Positions 44,204 to 52,351 of a stretch of 64,000 bases of DNA are shown here, in pieces (position 1 is the first letter of the stretch; every line of letters starts with the position of its first letter). The translations under genes and the position numbers were made by a program. The notes beneath the pieces were generated by a model. It saw only the letters and a list, made by a program, of their open reading frames with translations, ran no database searches and was not told the origin of the DNA. Origin of the DNA: Nonomuraea maritima (lineage in GTDB: Bacteria; Actinomycetota; Actinomycetes; Streptosporangiales; Streptosporangiaceae); the NCBI RefSeq assembly GCF_900100395.1, contig NZ_FNFB01000031.1, positions 23,617 through 87,616 of the forward strand, in the 5' to 3' direction.

Positions 44204-46209
44204 AGCCGGTCCTCGAGGTGAGCGACCTCACCGTGTCGTTCGGCGACGTCCACGCCGTACGGGGGGTGAGCTGGTCCGTACGCAGGGGCGAGGTTCTCGG
44301 CATCGTCGGCGAGTCGGGTTCGGGCAAGTCGGTCACCTCCGCCGCGATCATGGGTCTGCTGCCGCCGGGCGCGAAGGTCACCGGCTCCGTACGCCTGCAC
44401 GACACCGAGCTGATCGGCGCTCCCGAGCGGGCGCTCAACTCCTTCCGCGGCAGGTCCATCTCGATGGTGTTCCAGGACCCGCTGTCGGCGCTCACCCCGG
44501 TCTACCGGGTGGGCGACCAGATCGCCGAGGCCGTCCGCGTGCACCAGCGGGTCAGCAAGGAGGCCGCACAGGTCAAGGCGGTCGAACTGCTCGACCTCGT
44601 CGGCATCCCCCGGCCGGCGGAGCGGGCGCTGGCGTTCCCGCACGAGTTCTCGGGCGGCATGCGGCAGCGCGTGGTCATCGCGATGGCCATCGCCAACGAC
44701 CCCGACGTGATCATCTGTGACGAGCCGACGACGGCGCTCGACGTCACCATCCAGGCCCAGGTGCTCGACGTGCTGAAGCTGGCGCAGGCCAGGACCGGCG
44801 CCGCGATCATCATGATCACGCACGATCTCGGGGTGGTGGCCGGGTTCGCCGACCGGGTGATGGTCATGTACGCCGGCCGGTCCGTCGAGGTGGGCGCGGT
44901 CGACGACATCTACTACCGGATGCGGATGCCGTACACGGTGGGGTTGCTCGGCTCGGTGCCGCGGGTCGACAGCGGCGGGCGGCCGCTCACGCCGATCGAG
45001 GGCAACCCGCCCTCCCCCGCCGCGCTGCCCCCCGGGTGCCCGTTCGCGCCGCGCTGCCCGATGCGCATCGACGCCTGCGACGACGAGGAGCCACCGCTGT
45101 TCCCGGTCGGCGACGGGCACCACGCCGCGTGCATCCGCTGGGAGGAGGTACGCCCCCACGAGCCCGCGCGGCAGCCGCCGGCCCCCGATCGGGCGCCCAG
45201 GAGCGAGCGGACGGTGCTGGAGGTCAGCGGCCTGGTCAAGGACTACCCGCTGGTCAAGGGGGCGGTCTTCAAGCGCCGGGTGGGCACGGTGCACGCGGTG
45301 GCCGGGGTCAGCTTCGACGTCCGCGAGGGCGAGACGCTGGGCCTGGTCGGCGAGTCCGGGAGCGGCAAGACCACCACGCTGACGCAGATCCTCGAGCTGA
45401 CCGCGCCGCAGGAGGGCGCGATCGTCGTGCTCGGCCACGACGCCGCGCGGCTCGACCGGGCCAGGCGCACCGCGATCCGGCGCGACATGCAGGTGGTCTT
45501 CCAGGACCCGCTGGCCGCGCTCGACCCGCGCATGACGGTGTACGACATCCTGGCCGAGCCGCTGCGTACGCACGGCACGCGCGAGCCCGGCCGCCGGGTG
45601 GCCGAGTTGCTCGACCTGGTCGGCCTGCATCCCTCGCACGCCGCCCGTCACCCGCAGAGCTTCTCGGGCGGTCAGCGGCAGCGCATCGGCATCGCCAGGG
45701 CGCTCGCGCTGGAGCCGCGGCTGCTGGTGCTGGACGAGCCGGTCTCCGCGCTCGACGTGTCGATCCAGGCCGGCGTGCTCAACCTGCTCGGCTCGCTCAG
45801 GGCCAGGCTCGGGCTGTCCTACCTGTTCGTGGCGCACGACCTGGCCGTGGTGCGGCACATCGCCGACCGGGTGGCCGTGATGTACCTGGGCCGGATCGCC
45901 GAGATCGGCCGGGTCGACGCCGTCTACGACGCTCCGGCGCACCCGTACACGCAGGCTCTGCTGTCGGCGATCCCGGTGCCCGACCCCGTGCGCGAACGGT
46001 CGCGCGAGCGGATCCTGCTCGAGGGCGATCTCCCGAGCCCGGCCGACCCTCCGTCGGGCTGCCGCTTCCGTACCAGGTGCCCGAAGTTCCGGGCCGAGCT
46101 CACCCCTGACGAACGCGTGCTCTGCGTGGACGTCGAGCCCGAGGTGCGGGCCGTGGCCGACGACCATGGCGCGGCCTGCCACTACGCGAAGAGCCGCGAA
46201 GTCGTCTAG
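44200..46209 (+). CDS. Fused double ABC ATPase (OppD-OppF type)
   Basis: 669 residues holding two complete nucleotide-binding domains. First: Walker A GESGSGKSVTS, signature FSGGMRQRV, Walker B VIICDEPTTALD, H-loop ITHDLG, then the OppD-type Cys motif CPFAPRCPMRIDAC. Second (from about 345): GESGSGKTTTL, FSGGQRQRI, LLVLDEPVSALD, VAHDLA and a second Cys motif CRFRTRCPKF. In most bacteria these are separate oppD and oppF genes. The GTG at 44200 overlaps the oppC stop. It powers uptake through the two permeases. Confidence 0.93.
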   Translation: MKPVLEVSDLTVSFGDVHAVRGVSWSVRRGEVLGIVGESGSGKSVTSAAIMGLLPPGAKVTGSVRLHDTELIGAPERALNSFRGRSISMVFQDPLSALTPVYRVGDQIAEAVRVHQRVSKEAAQVKAVELLDLVGIPRPAERALAFPHEFSGGMRQRVVIAMAIANDPDVIICDEPTTALDVTIQAQVLDVLKLAQARTGAAIIMITHDLGVVAGFADRVMVMYAGRSVEVGAVDDIYYRMRMPYTVGLLGSVPRVDSGGRPLTPIEGNPPSPAALPPGCPFAPRCPMRIDACDDEEPPLFPVGDGHHAACIRWEEVRPHEPARQPPAPDRAPRSERTVLEVSGLVKDYPLVKGAVFKRRVGTVHAVAGVSFDVREGETLGLVGESGSGKTTTLTQILELTAPQEGAIVVLGHDAARLDRARRTAIRRDMQVVFQDPLAALDPRMTVYDILAEPLRTHGTREPGRRVAELLDLVGLHPSHAARHPQSFSGGQRQRIGIARALALEPRLLVLDEPVSALDVSIQAGVLNLLGSLRARLGLSYLFVAHDLAVVRHIADRVAVMYLGRIAEIGRVDAVYDAPAHPYTQALLSAIPVPDPVRERSRERILLEGDLPSPADPPSGCRFRTRCPKFRAELTPDERVLCVDVEPEVRAVADDHGAACHYAKSREVV

Positions 46210-46232
46210 ATCGACCAGGAGGAGTTCGTTCG

Positions 46233-47924
46233 ATGGAAGCATCACGTCGTGTCGTGGCCGTCGCGGTGACGGGTGCGCTGCTGCTGACCGGCTGCGGTGA
46301 GGGGCGGGGAGGCGGGCCGGGGGGCATGGACGGCACGGGCGACGACCGTACGCTCAAGGCCTTCGACATCAACCCGCAGCCGCGCGAGAACGTCCGCGAC
46401 GGCGGGACGCTGCGGTGGGGCATCAACGAGTTCCCCGCGCAGTGGAACCGCAACCACGTCGACGGCAACCTCGCGGTCGCGGCGGCGGTCAGCAACGCGC
46501 TGCTGCCCGCGCCGTTCGTGTCCGACGAGAAGGCGCAGATCTCGGTCGACCCCGACTACGTGCTGGCCGCCGAGGTGACCGATCGGCGGCCGAAGCAGGT
46601 GGTGACGTACACACTGAACCCGCGGGCGAAGTGGTCGGACGGCAAGCCGATCACGTGGGCCGACTACGCGGCGCAGTGGCGGGCGCTCAACGGGCGCGAC
46701 CCCGCCTACCGGATCGCCTCCTCCACCGGTTACCAGGACATCGAGAAGGTGGCCAGGGGCAAGGACGACCATGAGGTGGTGGTGACGTTCGCCCGGCCGT
46801 TCGGCGACTGGCAGTCGCTGTTCGGGCCGCTCATGCCGGCCTCCACCAACAACAGCCCGCAGGCGTTCAACAACGCGTGGCTGAACAAGATCCCGGTGAC
46901 GGCGGGACCGTTCAAGTTCGGCGGCTTCGACCAGACGGCCAAGACCATCACGCTGGTGCGCGACGACGCGTGGTGGGGCGCGCGGGCCAAGCTCGACCGG
47001 ATCGTCTACCGGGCCTCCGAGCAGGACTCACTGATCGGCGCGTTCAGCAACGGCGAGCTGGACATCATCGACGTGGGGCCGTCCGCGCCCGACTACGCCC
47101 GTGCCAGGAACACCCCTGGAGCGCAGGTGCGGCAGGCGGCCGGGCCCGACTTCCGGCACTTCACCTTCAACGGCTCCAGCGAGTTGCTGAAGGACCGCAA
47201 CGTCCGCCAGGCGATCCAGCTCGGCATCAACCGCCAGGCCATCGCGGAGTCCGACCTGCAGGGTCTCGACTGGCCGACCACGCTGCTGAACAACCACTTC
47301 TTCATGAACACGCAGGAGGGCTACCAGGACAACGCGGGCAGCCTCGGCGTCTACAACCCGGAGAAGGCCAAGCAGCTGCTGGACGCGGCCGGCTGGCGGA
47401 TGTCCGGCTCGGTCCGGATGAAGAACGGCAAGCCGCTCGATCTGCGGCTCGTGGTGCCCTCGGGGGTGCAGGTGAGCAAGGCGGAGGGTGAGCTGGCGCA
47501 GAGCATGCTCGCCCAGATCGGGGTGAAGATCACCATCAAGTCCGTGCCGAGCGACGACTTCTTCACCCGGTACGTCATCCCCGGCAACTTCGACATCACG
47601 CCGTTCGCCTACATCGGGACGCCGTTCCCGGTGTCGAGCAGTTACGGCATCTACGCCAACGCCACCGACGGGCGGTGGAACGCGAACTTCGGCCGTACCG
47701 GGTCGGCGGAGATCGACGCGGCCATGCGCCGGGCGTCGCAGAGCCTCGACCAGAAGCGGGCCCGTGTCGCGACGAACGAGGCCGACAAGCTCATCTGGCA
47801 GGAGGTGAACGTGCTCCCGCTCTACCAGCGGCCGCAGAACGTCGCGGTCAAGGAGAGCCTGGCGAACGTGGGCGCGCGCGGCTTCCACGACCTCGACTAC
47901 GAGAACATCGGGTTCGTGCGCTGA
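46233..47924 (+). CDS. Oligopeptide-type ABC substrate-binding lipoprotein (family 5)
   Basis: 563 residues. The signal peptide ends in a lipobox LLLTGC, giving lipidated Cys21, so the protein is tethered outside the membrane. Core motifs of SBP family 5 are present: DGGTLRWGINEFPAQWNRN, DPDYVLAAEVTD, YTLNPRAKWSDGKPITWADY and NVRQAIQLGINRQAIAESD. The ligand is probably an oligopeptide, but could be a sugar or metal chelate. AGGAGGAG lies 8 bases before the ATG. It is the last gene of the operon, followed by a hairpin. Confidence 0.92.
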   Translation: MEASRRVVAVAVTGALLLTGCGEGRGGGPGGMDGTGDDRTLKAFDINPQPRENVRDGGTLRWGINEFPAQWNRNHVDGNLAVAAAVSNALLPAPFVSDEKAQISVDPDYVLAAEVTDRRPKQVVTYTLNPRAKWSDGKPITWADYAAQWRALNGRDPAYRIASSTGYQDIEKVARGKDDHEVVVTFARPFGDWQSLFGPLMPASTNNSPQAFNNAWLNKIPVTAGPFKFGGFDQTAKTITLVRDDAWWGARAKLDRIVYRASEQDSLIGAFSNGELDIIDVGPSAPDYARARNTPGAQVRQAAGPDFRHFTFNGSSELLKDRNVRQAIQLGINRQAIAESDLQGLDWPTTLLNNHFFMNTQEGYQDNAGSLGVYNPEKAKQLLDAAGWRMSGSVRMKNGKPLDLRLVVPSGVQVSKAEGELAQSMLAQIGVKITIKSVPSDDFFTRYVIPGNFDITPFAYIGTPFPVSSSYGIYANATDGRWNANFGRTGSAEIDAAMRRASQSLDQKRARVATNEADKLIWQEVNVLPLYQRPQNVAVKESLANVGARGFHDLDYENIGFVR

Positions 47925-47930
47925 CCTGAT

Positions 47931-47963
47931 CGGGCACGGCGGGCGCAGGGTCCGCCGTGCCCG
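47931..47963. terminator. 12-bp hairpin at the end of the Opp operon
   Basis: CGGGCACGGCGG pairs perfectly with CCGCCGTGCCCG around a 9-base loop, 6 bases after the binding-protein stop. The convergent zinc-protein gene ends five bases further on, so it may act in both directions. Confidence 0.88.
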
Positions 47964-47967
47964 ACTG

Positions 47968-48219
47968 TCAGGCCGAGGCTCCGGCCTTGACGCGGTCGAC
48001 CAGGCCCTCGGTGCCTTCGGCCCGGGCGCAGTGGGCGCAGCAGAACCAGTGCTCGCCCGACTGCACGCCGTGCCCGATCACCTTGGTGCCGCAGTGCTCG
48101 CAGATGGGCGCCATGCCCTCGATCGCGCACTGGAAGCAGTCGAACGTGTGCACCGCTCCCTGTGCGTGCACCTCGAACGCCATGTCGTACTCGTTGCCGC
48201 AGGTTTCGCAAACAGCCAT
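47968..48219 (-). CDS. Small Cys-rich zinc-ribbon protein
   Basis: 83 residues with four Cys pairs: AVCETCGNEYD, FDCFQCA, PICEHCG and FCCAHCA, plus His residues (VHAQGAVH). This can hold two zinc ions in rubredoxin-like ribbons. Similar short proteins are common in actinomycetes; the function is unknown. The ATG at 48219 has AAGGGGA about 6 bases upstream, and longer extensions upstream lack one. It lies 84 bases downstream of a leftward MFS gene but probably has its own promoter in the AT-rich gap. Confidence 0.82.
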   Translation of the reverse strand: MAVCETCGNEYDMAFEVHAQGAVHTFDCFQCAIEGMAPICEHCGTKVIGHGVQSGEHWFCCAHCARAEGTEGLVDRVKAGASA

Positions 48220-48303
48220 GATGGTCCCCTTCACCGACGATCCGCGGTCGGGATACCCCGTTTGATGGTCCCATTTCCTCAATAGGTGCTTATATTCCGT
48301 CCT

Positions 48304-49398
48304 TTATCCGCGTTCGGCGATAAATCGGGCGATGAGCGGCAGGCCGAGCAGCCCGAGAGCCGCCAGGGCCACGGGGAGGCCGAGCCAGCCGCTCAACCCC
48401 GCCACCAGCAGGGGGCTGGCCACGAAGCCCGCGTACGAGATCGTGGAGATGCCCCACACGAGCGTGCCACCGGCGTCGTCGGCGGCGGCGTGCGCGAGCA
48501 GGGCGGGCACCAGCGGGCCGAGCGCCAGCCCGGTGAGCGCGAACCCGGCCACCGACACCGGCACGCTGCCGCCGAGCCCCGCCAGGGCGATGCCCGCCCC
48601 TCCCCCGGCCCCCGCCACCAGGTACAGCGGACGCAGGCGGAGCCGGGGCAGCGCCTGCGCGACCATCCGGGCGACCGTCAGCGCCGCCATGTACGCGGCC
48701 GGCGCGGCGCTCGCCACCACGGGCGTGGCGTCGCGGTGCTCCTCCAGGAGCAGCACCGACCACTGCTCGACCGAGTTCTCGATCACCAGGACACAGGCCG
48801 CCAGCGCGCCGAGCACGGCCGCCGCGCCCCACAGCCGCCGTACGGGCAGCGTTTTCGCCCGATCGGGCAGGCCGCTGCCCAGCGGCAGCGCCACCAGGGT
48901 CAGGGCGGCGGCCCCGATGACGAGGGCGATGAGCACGAGCACCGTGTCGGCGCCGAACCCGTACGAGCGGGCGAGGCCGGTGAGCGGGGCCGTCACGATG
49001 ACCACGAGCGGGAACGCGGCATGCACGGCCTGGAAGAGGCGGCGGCCGCTCTCGCGCTCGGCGCGTCCTGTCGCGAGGTTGAGCGTCACGTCGAGAGCGC
49101 CGCTCGTGGCGCCGACCAGCAGCAGGGCCGCGGCGAGTTGCCCACCGGTGGTCGCGCGGCCGACCCCCGCCACGCTGACCGCGAACAGGACTGTGGCCAG
49201 TGCCAGCGCGGCGCGTTCGCGCCCGCGGGCGAAGCGTCCGGCGAGCGCCATCGCCGGCACGGCCCCGATGGGTACGGCGCTCAGCGCCGCGCCCAGGTCG
49301 GCCGCGGACAGTCCCGTCGCGACCTTGACCGCGGGCAGCAGCACCGACCACGCTCCCCAGAACACGGCCCACGCCGCGCTGATCACGATCAACGGCAT
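48304..49398 (-). CDS. MFS transporter (12 TM)
   Basis: 364 residues. Starts PLIVISAAWAVFWGAWSVLLPAVK and shows about 12 hydrophobic segments with short loops, including ALAGRFARGRERAALALA in place of motif A. The protein is short for an MFS member, similar to sugar-efflux or YfmO-like types. The substrate is unknown. The ATG at 49398 has GGAGG about 10 bases upstream; an extension to 49614 is rejected because it crosses a tandem repeat and a poor-quality Arg/Pro region. It is divergent from the AhpD-like gene. Confidence 0.82.
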   Translation of the reverse strand: MPLIVISAAWAVFWGAWSVLLPAVKVATGLSAADLGAALSAVPIGAVPAMALAGRFARGRERAALALATVLFAVSVAGVGRATTGGQLAAALLLVGATSGALDVTLNLATGRAERESGRRLFQAVHAAFPLVVIVTAPLTGLARSYGFGADTVLVLIALVIGAAALTLVALPLGSGLPDRAKTLPVRRLWGAAAVLGALAACVLVIENSVEQWSVLLLEEHRDATPVVASAAPAAYMAALTVARMVAQALPRLRLRPLYLVAGAGGGAGIALAGLGGSVPVSVAGFALTGLALGPLVPALLAHAAADDAGGTLVWGISTISYAGFVASPLLVAGLSGWLGLPVALAALGLLGLPLIARFIAERG

Positions 49399-49450
49399 CC
49401 GTCTGGGCCTCCGCCTCTTCTCGTCGTGTGGGGTACGGCCCCGATCGAGG

Positions 49451-49508
49451 GTAGGGGGTCCGGTACGGCCTGCCCGGCCGTAGGGGGTCCGGTACGGCCT
49501 GCCCGGCC
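49451..49508. repeat. 29-bp perfect tandem duplication
   Basis: A 29-base unit beginning GTAGGGGGTCCGGTACGGCC occurs at 49451-49479 and again, exactly, at 49480-49508. It lies in the divergent spacer between the MFS gene and the AhpD-like gene, about 50-110 bases upstream of the MFS start. A partial relic (GGGGTACGGCC) precedes it at about 49430. Recent duplication is likely because the copies are identical. Confidence 0.95.
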
Positions 49509-49625
49509 GCTGTCGCGCCCGGCTGAAGGGCCGCGGACGGAGATCCGGCCGCTTTTCGCACTGACCTGTCACGAACGAGCCACTTGATCTGTCCTCCGTA
49601 CGACAGCCCATCACGGAGGTTTGAG

Positions 49626-50069
49626 ATGACCCAGCGCATCAACATCGCCCAGCACGTGCCCGAGGTGTACCACCACTTCCTCGCGGTGGAGAAACTGCTG
49701 CGCGGGAGCGAGTTGCCGACCAGCACGCTCGAACTCGTCAAGCTGCGCGCCAGCCAGATCAACGGCTGCGGTTACTGCGTCGACATGCACAGCCGCGACA
49801 TGAAGAAGGCGGGAGAGAGCGACGAGCGGCTCTGGTCGGTGGTCACCTGGCGTGAGGCCACGGTCTTCACCCCGGCCGAGCGGGCGGCGCTGGCCCTGAC
49901 GGAGGAGGCGACGAGGCTGGCCGACCGCGAGGCCGTGCCGGACGCCGTGTGGGAGCAGGCGGCCGAGCACTACAGCGAACGGCAGCTCAGCCTGCTGCTC
50001 GTGGCACTCGCGATGATCAACGCCTGGAACCGCATCGGCGTGGCAGCCCGGCTCACGCCCGGGACCTGA
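49626..50069 (+). CDS. Carboxymuconolactone decarboxylase / AhpD-like protein
   Basis: 147 residues. The AhpD-type redox centre is CGYCVDMH (Cys48, Cys51, His55), followed by SRDMKKAGESDERLW and helical segments ending NAWNRIGVAARL. Proteins of this family reduce peroxides with thiols or act as decarboxylases; the Cys pair favours a redox role. The ATG at 49626 has GGAGG six bases upstream. A perfect hairpin follows 41 bases after the stop. Confidence 0.9.
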   Translation: MTQRINIAQHVPEVYHHFLAVEKLLRGSELPTSTLELVKLRASQINGCGYCVDMHSRDMKKAGESDERLWSVVTWREATVFTPAERAALALTEEATRLADREAVPDAVWEQAAEHYSERQLSLLLVALAMINAWNRIGVAARLTPGT

Positions 50070-50110
50070 GCGACCCTCACGACGCGACCGCGTCGAACCG
50101 GGCCGCCGTA

Positions 50111-50146
50111 GGTGCGCGTGGCGGGTGGCCGCCCGCCACGCGCACC
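50111..50146 (+). terminator. Perfect 15-bp hairpin, terminator or attenuator
   Basis: GGTGCGCGTGGCGGG pairs perfectly with CCCGCCACGCGCACC around a 6-base loop. It ends only 23 bases before the ATG of the first small peptide gene. That leaves no room for a promoter after it, so either the peptide is made by read-through from the AhpD-like gene or the hairpin is a regulatory attenuator. Confidence 0.82.
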
Positions 50147-50169
50147 GACGAGCTCCGGAAGGGGACACC

Positions 50170-50268
50170 ATGAAACGCCTCAGAGTCAGCAAGGCCGCCA
50201 GGCGGCGGACCCGGTCCGTCGTGGAGCTGGATCTGCGGTCACCCGCAGGTCGCACGCTTCCCTACTGA
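50170..50268 (+). CDS. Small basic peptide 1 (32 residues)
   Basis: A short frame with a good ribosome site (GAAGGGGA about 5 bases before the ATG). The peptide starts KRLRVSKAARRRTR, strongly basic, and ends VVELDLRSPAGRTLPY. No signal peptide or Cys. Its C-terminal segment aligns with VVDLRAYTGRNVIRF of the next small gene, so the two look homologous. I do not recognise the family. It could be a peptide signal, a RiPP-like precursor or a nucleic-acid-binding peptide; none is proven. Confidence 0.55.
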   Translation: MKRLRVSKAARRRTRSVVELDLRSPAGRTLPY

Positions 50269-50295
50269 CCCGATCCTTACACCCGACTTACGGGA

Positions 50296-50320
50296 GATTC
50301 TGTAGTTAATATCGATAACA
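50296..50320 (+). promoter_or_regulatory. AT-rich promoter-like island before small peptide 2
   Basis: TTCTGTAGTTAATATCGATA is a conspicuous AT-rich island in GC-rich DNA, 23-47 bases before the ATG of the second small gene. It contains TAGTTA as a possible -10 box, and GTTA...TAAC arms form a small dyad. No convincing -35 was found. Confidence 0.4.
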
Positions 50321-50342
50321 AGCACATCACGGGGGGCTCACG

Positions 50343-50510
50343 ATGAAGAAGTTGGCAGTGGTGCCGACGCACCCGGTCAGGCACACGGTCCGCGACATCC
50401 GGACGGCGAGCCGCCGCAAGCCGCTGACCGACTCCAAGGTGGTCGACCTGCGGGCCTACACCGGGCGCAACGTCATCCGCTTCCCTGGCGGTCCGACCTC
50501 CGCGGCCTGA
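50343..50510 (+). CDS. Small basic peptide 2 (55 residues)
   Basis: A 55-residue frame starting KKLAVVPTHPVRHTVRDIR, with basic middle (ASRRKPLTDSK) and VVDLRAYTGRNVIRFP near the end. GGGGGG lies about 7 bases before the ATG. It has no Cys, signal peptide or membrane helix. The start (MK-K/R-L) and the C-terminal VV-DLR-GR segment resemble peptide 1, which looks like a version lacking the middle. It ends 17 bases from the convergent flavoprotein gene. Function unknown. Confidence 0.6.
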   Translation: MKKLAVVPTHPVRHTVRDIRTASRRKPLTDSKVVDLRAYTGRNVIRFPGGPTSAA

Positions 50511-50527
50511 CCGCCGGGCGGCTCGGC

Positions 50528-51148
50528 TCAGCCGTACAGGCGCCGGGCGTACGCCTCGCCGTAGTACTCCTCGAGCTGTTCGACGCTCTCCTCCACCACC
50601 TGCACGTCCTTGACCAGCCTCGCGTGGGACGGCAGCGCGTCGGCGGTCCAGGAGTCGGGCTTCCACAGCGAGGAGCGCAGGAACGCCTTGGCGCAGTGGA
50701 AGAAGATCTGCTCGATCTCGACGACGAGCGCGAGGTGGGGGCGGTGGCCCTTGACGATCATCTCGTCGAAGAACGGGGCCTCGCGGACGAGCCGGGCGCG
50801 GCCGTTGATGCGCAGTGTCTCGTTGCGTCCAGGGATCAGAAAAATCAGCCCCACGTGCGGATTTTTCAGGACATTGAGGAATCCGTCCGCTCGGCGGTTG
50901 CCCGGACGGTCCGGGATCGCGATCGTGGCGTCGTCGATGACGTGGACGAACCCCGCCGGGTCGCCCTTGGGCGAGACGTCGCAGTTGCCGTGCTGGTCGG
51001 AGGTGGCGATGAGGCAGAACGGGGACGTCGCCAGCCACTGCCGGTCGCGCTCGTGGAGGCGTACGCGCTCCTTCGTGGCGGCCCGGGGCATGACCTCGCC
51101 CAGCAGCTCGCGCAGCTCCGCTTCCGACCCGATCTCCGTCCAGCTCAT
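50528..51148 (-). CDS. FMN-dependent PPOX-type flavoprotein (MSMEG_1061-like)
   Basis: 206 residues of pyridoxamine-phosphate-oxidase-like split-barrel fold. SPFCLIATSDQHGNCDVSPKGDPAGFVHVID, IPDRPGNRRADGFLNVLKNPHVGLIFLIPG, TLRINGRARLV and FFHCAKAFLRSSLW match the MSMEG_1061 family as I remember it. It probably binds FMN (the DRPGNRRAD loop) and works on an unknown substrate. The ATG at 51148 follows AAAGGAGA. It lies ten bases downstream of the PrsW gene on the same strand, so the two are co-transcribed. It faces the small peptide genes. Confidence 0.87.
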   Translation of the reverse strand: MSWTEIGSEAELRELLGEVMPRAATKERVRLHERDRQWLATSPFCLIATSDQHGNCDVSPKGDPAGFVHVIDDATIAIPDRPGNRRADGFLNVLKNPHVGLIFLIPGRNETLRINGRARLVREAPFFDEMIVKGHRPHLALVVEIEQIFFHCAKAFLRSSLWKPDSWTADALPSHARLVKDVQVVEESVEQLEEYYGEAYARRLYG

Positions 51149-51158
51149 GCGATCTCCT

Positions 51159-52292
51159 TTATCGGCAGTTGATCCCATCCTGGCATGGTTCGTCACCTTG
51201 CTCCTGCCAACGGCGAGCGTCCGCCATCGCCCCCAGATACGCGTCTCGCTCGGCCTGGAACCTGTCCGGATCGACGCCCTGTCGCTCGGCGCGTACGTGC
51301 AGCATGGTCAGCTCGGTGGCGGCGTGCTGGTAGTCGCTCATGGCCTGGCCGAACCCCTTGCGCCTGGCCCACTGGCGGGCCGCCTTGCGGCCGGTCAAAG
51401 TGGTGAGCATCCGCAGGTCGGCCGGGGAGACCAGCCCGGTCTCCTCGTAGACGGGCAGGTAGTGGCCCATCCTGGCGATGAGCTGGCGGCGTTCTCTGAC
51501 GGTCACGACGATGAGGAAGATCAGCGCACCCATGATGACCAGGTACGCGGCGCTCAGCAGGCCCAGCGACCTGGCGCTGGCCGCCCCGTTCCACAGGCCG
51601 TGCAGCAGGACGGCCGCCAGGTAGCCGAGCGGGACGGCGGCGTAGCGGGCCACGACGGTCCTGCGGGTCAGCGCGTACGCGACCCCGAGACCGATCATGG
51701 ACGTGTAGATCGGGTGGCCGAGCGGGTCGATCAGCCCGCGCAGCACGAACAGCTGCACCGCGGCGCGGATGCCGTCCTCGCCGTAGGAGAGCAGGTAGTA
51801 GCCGACGTTCTCCACGGCGGCGAAGCCGAGCCCGGCCATGGACGCGTACACGATGCCGTCGGTCAGGCCGTCGATCTCCTTGCGCCGGCGCAGGAGCAGC
51901 AGCAGGGCAGAGCCCTTGAACGCCTCCTCGACCACCGGGGCCAGCACGACGGTGCCGATGTACTCGACCTCCCCGGTGCCGTAGCCGGCGCGGGCGAACA
52001 GGGCCTGGCCGGCCAGCGTCAGGGCGATGCCGAGCACGATCGCCACGCCCGCGCCCCAGGCGAAGGCGAACGCGAGGTTCAGCCTCGGCTCGGGTTCGAG
52101 CCTGTCCAGCGAGAGGACGGCCGCGAGCAGCACCGGAAGGGGTGCCACGGCCAGTAACGCGGACAGGCCGAACCCGACGGGACCGCCGGCGCGCAACATG
52201 ATGGCGAGGACGATCAGCGCGAGCACGCCCGACACGACGAGACCGACGAGCAGGGCCTTGCTGGGGCGCTGGGCGAGGGACGGTGCTGTCAT
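51159..52292 (-). CDS. PrsW family intramembrane metalloprotease
   Basis: 377 residues with about eight transmembrane segments. Glu122-Glu123 in LAPVVEEAFKGS is the EExxK motif; FAAVENVGYYL supplies FxxxEN, and LRGLIDPLGHPIYT and LLHGLWN provide the His ligands. PrsW-type proteases cut membrane proteins, such as anti-sigma factors, within the bilayer. The cytosolic C-terminal 110 residues are charged. The ATG at 52292 has a modest ribosome site. It is followed by the PPOX gene and preceded, 59 bases upstream, by the amidohydrolase gene. Confidence 0.9.
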   Translation of the reverse strand: MTAPSLAQRPSKALLVGLVVSGVLALIVLAIMLRAGGPVGFGLSALLAVAPLPVLLAAVLSLDRLEPEPRLNLAFAFAWGAGVAIVLGIALTLAGQALFARAGYGTGEVEYIGTVVLAPVVEEAFKGSALLLLLRRRKEIDGLTDGIVYASMAGLGFAAVENVGYYLLSYGEDGIRAAVQLFVLRGLIDPLGHPIYTSMIGLGVAYALTRRTVVARYAAVPLGYLAAVLLHGLWNGAASARSLGLLSAAYLVIMGALIFLIVVTVRERRQLIARMGHYLPVYEETGLVSPADLRMLTTLTGRKAARQWARRKGFGQAMSDYQHAATELTMLHVRAERQGVDPDRFQAERDAYLGAMADARRWQEQGDEPCQDGINCR

Positions 52293-52351
52293 GGTGGTGC
52301 CTGTCTTCCCGCCCGCCCGGCCCGCTATGCGCCCCGCCCGGCTACAGGCGG

